Origin: Chloroflexota bacterium
GTDB lineage: Bacteria; Chloroflexota; Dehalococcoidia; Dehalococcoidales; WRFJ01
Reading direction: 5' to 3'
Assembly (NCBI GenBank): GCA_009778865.1
Contig: WRFJ01000037.1
Coordinates: forward strand, 1 to 7,604
Length of the DNA: 7,604 bases
How positions within the stretch are numbered: position 1 is the first letter of the stretch; every line of letters starts with the position of its first letter. The notes under the pieces were generated by a model. The model was not told the origin of the DNA, made no database searches, and saw only the letters and a program-made list of their open reading frames with translations. Positions 5,143 through 7,604 of the stretch are shown here, piece by piece. A program made the translations under genes and the position numbers.

Positions 5143-5172
5143 ATTATAGCATAACTTTTGCATCGCTGAAAA
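5143..5172 (-). promoter_or_regulatory. Promoter of the tRNA-Phe/Leu operon
   Basis: A consensus -10 TATAAT (5143-5148) with extended TGC (5149-5151) and a -35-like TTTTCA (5167-5172), spacer 18. The predicted start is about 8-10 bases before the tRNA-Phe 5' end. The rest of the 5173-5344 gap, after panC, is AT-rich; it has a 7-bp inverted repeat at 5225-5250 without a U-run and no other feature I can support. Confidence 0.75.
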
Positions 5173-5344
5173 GCTTTAGGTAGCTATGTGTTTATGAAGA
5201 AATTGCATAAAAATTAACCCTTTAATTAACTTCATTACGAGCCAGTTAATGGGCTAATAATATCCTTAATTATATGGCTTATAACTAGGCATGCGAACAA
5301 AAACTCGGCATACTTAAAAAGATTATAGCCTGCTTAAAAAATGT

Positions 5345-6181
5345 TTACATAATGATATTATCAATTAATCTGGTTGAGCCGATTTTAACGGCTATTGAAA
5401 GTAAAGCAGGGGCGTCTGATATCTCATTAAGCTCATTAAGGTCTTCCAATGAAGCTAAGCTGACATAATCAATATGGGATATTAGAGGTTCTTGCTGCAG
5501 TATTTGCCTGACGTTTTGCTTAATAACGCCTGCTTGCCGGTATCCTTCGTCAAATAATTTTTTACCGGCACGTAAGGCTTCATATAGACAAGACGCTGCT
5601 TTAAGTTCTTTGGGCAATAAATAAGCATTACGTGAGCTTAGAGCAAGACCGCTATCGGTACGGACGGTGGGAACTACATGTAATTGCAATGGTATGTTTA
5701 AATCTTTCACCATTTTGTTAATAATAACCACTTGCTGGGCATCTTTTTGCCCCAAAACAACTATCTGGGGGCGTATGATGTTAAACAGTTTAAGAACTAT
5801 GGTGGTTACCCCTTTAAAATGAGTGGGGCGGTGTGTTCCTTCCAGTATGCGGCTCATCTTTTCTGCCTGCACCCAAGTATCAAAATCGTCTGGATAAATT
5901 TCTTTAGCGTCAGGATAAAAAAGCATATCTACGCCATTATCTTTAAGCAGTTTTTCATCTTTAGCAAAATCGCGCGGATATTTATCAAAATCTTCACCGG
6001 CAGCAAACTGACTGGGATTAACAAAGATACTGACTGCTACTTGAGAGCAAAGTTGTTTGGCCGTTTTAATTAAAGAAATATGACCTTGATGCAAAGCACC
6101 CATAGTGGGTACCAAAGCAAGACTATCACTTAGGCTATTGCGCCAAGCGGTTATTTCTTTAATAGTGGTGGTTAGTTGCAT
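5345..6181 (-). CDS. panC: Pantothenate synthetase (pantoate--beta-alanine ligase)
   Basis: A 278-residue cytoplasmic enzyme that joins pantoate and beta-alanine, via a pantoyl-adenylate, to make pantothenate at the cost of ATP (EC 6.3.2.1). Visible family marks are VPTMGALHQGH (24-34) with the HxGH nucleotide-binding pair His31/His34, NPSQF (55-59), KYPRD (67-71), LGQKDAQQ (143-150) and LSSRN (181-185), the counterpart of the KMSKS loop. Length matches the usual 280 or so and nothing is missing. The start lies four bases after the panB stop; the ribosome site is weak (GGAAAG about 12 bases away), which suggests translational coupling to panB. It is the last gene of the panD-panB-panC operon and uses both products of its partners. 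No clear terminator is seen after it. Confidence 0.96.
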   Translation of the reverse strand: MQLTTTIKEITAWRNSLSDSLALVPTMGALHQGHISLIKTAKQLCSQVAVSIFVNPSQFAAGEDFDKYPRDFAKDEKLLKDNGVDMLFYPDAKEIYPDDFDTWVQAEKMSRILEGTHRPTHFKGVTTIVLKLFNIIRPQIVVLGQKDAQQVVIINKMVKDLNIPLQLHVVPTVRTDSGLALSSRNAYLLPKELKAASCLYEALRAGKKLFDEGYRQAGVIKQNVRQILQQEPLISHIDYVSLASLEDLNELNEISDAPALLSIAVKIGSTRLIDNIIM

Positions 6182-6185
6182 TGAT

Positions 6186-7025
6186 TTAACAGCTTTCCAA
6201 ATGGTTTTTGATTTGTTCTAGCAGTTCATTATCTATGCAACGGGCATTAGACGGGCTGGGAAAAGAGTCTTCTTGCACTTCCTTTACATAGTCGGATATA
6301 GCTTGTTGTATGAGAAGGCAAGCATCAACGTATTTTTTAGCTTGACGCGGAGTAAAGTCGGTGAATAGGCCGCTTATATCATGAAAAACCTGCACTTGGC
6401 CGTCACATCTGTTACCTGCTCCTATTCCGATAGTGGGAATATTAAGTTCTTTAGTCACCAGTTCGGCTATTTGCGCCGGCACCATTTCCAGCACTATGGC
6501 AAAAACGCCGGCCTCCTGCAAAGCTTGGGCATCGGCTAGCAGTTTTAAAGCTGTCTTTTTATCGGCAACCTGAGTTTTGTAACCGCCGAAAACATTGACT
6601 GATTGCGGAGTTAGACCCAGATGGCCCATTACTGGCACACCATTATTTATTAAAGCTTTTATTTGAGAAGTAAAATCTGCTCCGCCCTCCAGTTTAACAG
6701 CGGCGGCCCCGCCTTCCTGTAAAAGCCGGCCACTGTTTTTTATAGCATCAGCTACTGTGGCATAGGACATAAACGGCAAATCGGCTATAATAAAAGCATC
6801 TTTAGCACCGCGCTTTACGGCCTTAACATGGCTGATCATATCTTCCATGGTGACAAAAACCGTGCTTTCATAACCTAAACACACCATGCCCAAGCTATCG
6901 CCTACCAGTAAATAGTGAACACCACCGGCAACAGCCATCTGCGCAGTGGGGTAATCATAGGCTGTTAACAGCACTATTTTCTGGCCCTGCTGTTTTTGCT
7001 GCTGCATTGTTTTTAAGTTATACAT
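6186..7025 (-). CDS. panB: 3-methyl-2-oxobutanoate hydroxymethyltransferase
   Basis: A 279-residue TIM-barrel enzyme that adds a hydroxymethyl group from 5,10-methylene-tetrahydrofolate to 2-oxoisovalerate to give ketopantoate (EC 2.1.2.11), the first committed step to pantoate. Family motifs in order: LLTAYDYP (19-26), VGDSLGMV (41-48) with metal ligand Asp43, ADLPF with Asp82, KLEGG with Glu113, VMGHLGLTPQS (132-142), LEMVP with the catalytic Glu180, and IGIGAG (199-204). Length is normal. A GGAAAA ribosome site lies just before the ATG at 7023-7025. Spacing is 23 bases from panD and four to panC. No panE/ilvC-type ketopantoate reductase lies in this window, so that step must be encoded elsewhere. 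Confidence 0.97.
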   Translation of the reverse strand: MYNLKTMQQQKQQGQKIVLLTAYDYPTAQMAVAGGVHYLLVGDSLGMVCLGYESTVFVTMEDMISHVKAVKRGAKDAFIIADLPFMSYATVADAIKNSGRLLQEGGAAAVKLEGGADFTSQIKALINNGVPVMGHLGLTPQSVNVFGGYKTQVADKKTALKLLADAQALQEAGVFAIVLEMVPAQIAELVTKELNIPTIGIGAGNRCDGQVQVFHDISGLFTDFTPRQAKKYVDACLLIQQAISDYVKEVQEDSFPSPSNARCIDNELLEQIKNHLESC

Positions 7026-7048
7026 AATATTTTCCGTATATTTTCTGT

Positions 7049-7399
7049 TTAATCTATCATTTGGTTTTGACTGTTAACATGCACAATGTTAGCTTGAAAA
7101 TCTTTTAATTCCTCATCAGAGGCTAAGGCGTAAGCTACAATGATTATGCGGTCGCCCTTACGTGCCAGTCTGGCAGCAGCTCCGTTAATGTTAACCTCGC
7201 CGCTGCCGTAAGGGGCTTCTATAACATATGTACTAAAACGGGTGCCGTTATGGATATTCAAAACATCTACTTTTTCGCCGACTATAATATTGGCTCTTTG
7301 CATAAGAGCCAAATCTATACTAATTGAACCGACATAATCAACACTTAAGTCGGTAACAGTAGCTCGGTGTATTTTGCTTTTTAGCACTTCTCTGAACAT
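7049..7399 (-). CDS. panD: Aspartate 1-decarboxylase, pyruvoyl-dependent
   Basis: A 116-residue enzyme that converts L-aspartate to beta-alanine (EC 4.1.1.11). It is made as a proenzyme that cleaves itself between Gly24 and Ser25 in DYVGSISID, turning Ser25 into the pyruvoyl cofactor; both residues are at the canonical positions. Other family residues visible are Lys9, Arg54 in NGTRF, Tyr58 and the NGAAARL segment (72-78). Length is in the normal range (about 115-130). It is the first gene of the operon. The ribosome site is poor, with only a weak AGAAA just before the ATG. Upstream lie a tentative promoter and a strong terminator that separates it from the previous gene. Confidence 0.97.
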   Translation of the reverse strand: MFREVLKSKIHRATVTDLSVDYVGSISIDLALMQRANIIVGEKVDVLNIHNGTRFSTYVIEAPYGSGEVNINGAAARLARKGDRIIIVAYALASDEELKDFQANIVHVNSQNQMID

Positions 7400-7422
7400 T
7401 TTCTGAATTTTACTGCTCTTTT

Positions 7423-7461
7423 AATTTTTTATAACCGGTTAAAAATTATGGGTATCAATGG
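7423..7461 (-). promoter_or_regulatory. Tentative promoter of the pan operon
   Basis: On the minus strand a TTGATA-like -35 lies upstream of TATAAA near 7425-7430, with a spacer of about 19 bases, longer than ideal. It sits between the terminator at 7488-7522 and panD, where the promoter must be. No riboswitch-like structure is seen in the short leader. Confidence 0.3.
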
Positions 7462-7487
7462 CATTAGATCTTGATTAGTTTAATTAC

Positions 7488-7522
7488 AAAAGGGCCGGTG
7501 TTAAAAAATAGCCGGCCCTTTT
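7488..7522. terminator. Bidirectional rho-independent terminator
   Basis: An 11-bp perfect stem (AAAAGGGCCGG 7488-7498 with CCGGCCCTTTT 7512-7522) and a 13-base AT-rich loop. Four U end the stem in either direction. In the minus direction it closes the gene to the right of panD. Confidence 0.85.
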
Positions 7523-7529
7523 AAAGTTT

Positions 7530-7604
7530 TTATTGCCGTATGTGCTGCCTAACAGTCACAGCGGACGAGGTAATTAAAATAAATTTTAAAAAAGACCAAT
7601 TTAT
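7530..7604 (-). CDS. C-terminal fragment of an unidentified gene
   Basis: A minus-strand frame is open from the right edge to a TAA at 7530-7532, eight bases before the strong terminator, which is the normal spacing for a gene end. The 24 visible residues end SSAVTVRQHIRQ and are not recognised. A second minus frame is also open from the edge to a TAG at 7549-7551, so the frame is not certain; the terminator shows that some transcription unit ends here. Confidence 0.3.
   Translation of the reverse strand: MNWSFLKFILITSSAVTVRQHIRQ

Noticed and set aside
5225..5250. 7-bp inverted repeat as the pan operon terminator
   Set aside because: The stem is AT-rich with a 12-base loop and no U-run follows in the minus direction.
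5732..6073. Plus-strand frame of 113 codons
   Set aside because: It is antisense to the conserved panC gene, with no ribosome site or family resemblance.

Overview
The window reads as the chromosome of a low-GC Gram-positive bacterium, most likely a clostridial-type anaerobe. The grounds are moderate AT-richness, strong AGGAG-type ribosome sites, tRNA genes with encoded CCA, a SufC followed directly by a SufB/D-type gene, and tyrosine-integrase/tRNA attachment architecture typical of Firmicutes elements. The genus cannot be named from the sequence. Every functional gene recognised is on the minus strand, so transcription runs from the right end to the left.

Right end (about 5345-7604): a bidirectional terminator closes an unidentified upstream gene. 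It is followed by a compact pantothenate operon in the order panD (aspartate 1-decarboxylase), panB (ketopantoate hydroxymethyltransferase), panC (pantothenate synthetase). Together these make beta-alanine and pantoate and join them into pantothenate, the precursor of CoA. Left end (1-1614): ridA (imine deaminase), a tRNA-Asn gene with its own near-consensus promoter and terminator, and the start of a suf iron-sulfur assembly operon (sufC, then the first codons of a sufB/D-type gene).

Middle (1647-5172): a tRNA operon, tRNA-Phe, tRNA-Leu(CAA), tRNA-Gln and a terminator, is split by an inserted element of about 3.2 kb. The insertion is bounded by a perfect 22-bp direct repeat of the tRNA-Leu 3' end. 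Just inside each boundary is a pair of TGTAGTCA motifs 11 bp apart, in the same orientation at both ends, as expected for integrase arm-binding sites. The element holds the C-terminal piece of a tyrosine recombinase, a 292-residue secreted protein of unknown function, a 30-residue single-span membrane peptide, a 179-residue lipoprotein of unknown function and a decayed IS5-type transposase tail. A roughly 190-200-bp module, a GC hairpin fused to a truncated integrase end, occurs twice, once on each side of the secreted-protein gene.

The main point of interest is this small, apparently non-autonomous tRNA-targeting element. It has duplicated hairpin-int modules and exported cargo, and it has cut tRNA-Gln off from the promoter of its former operon. 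Assignments of suf, pan, rid and tRNA genes are secure. Cargo functions are unknown.
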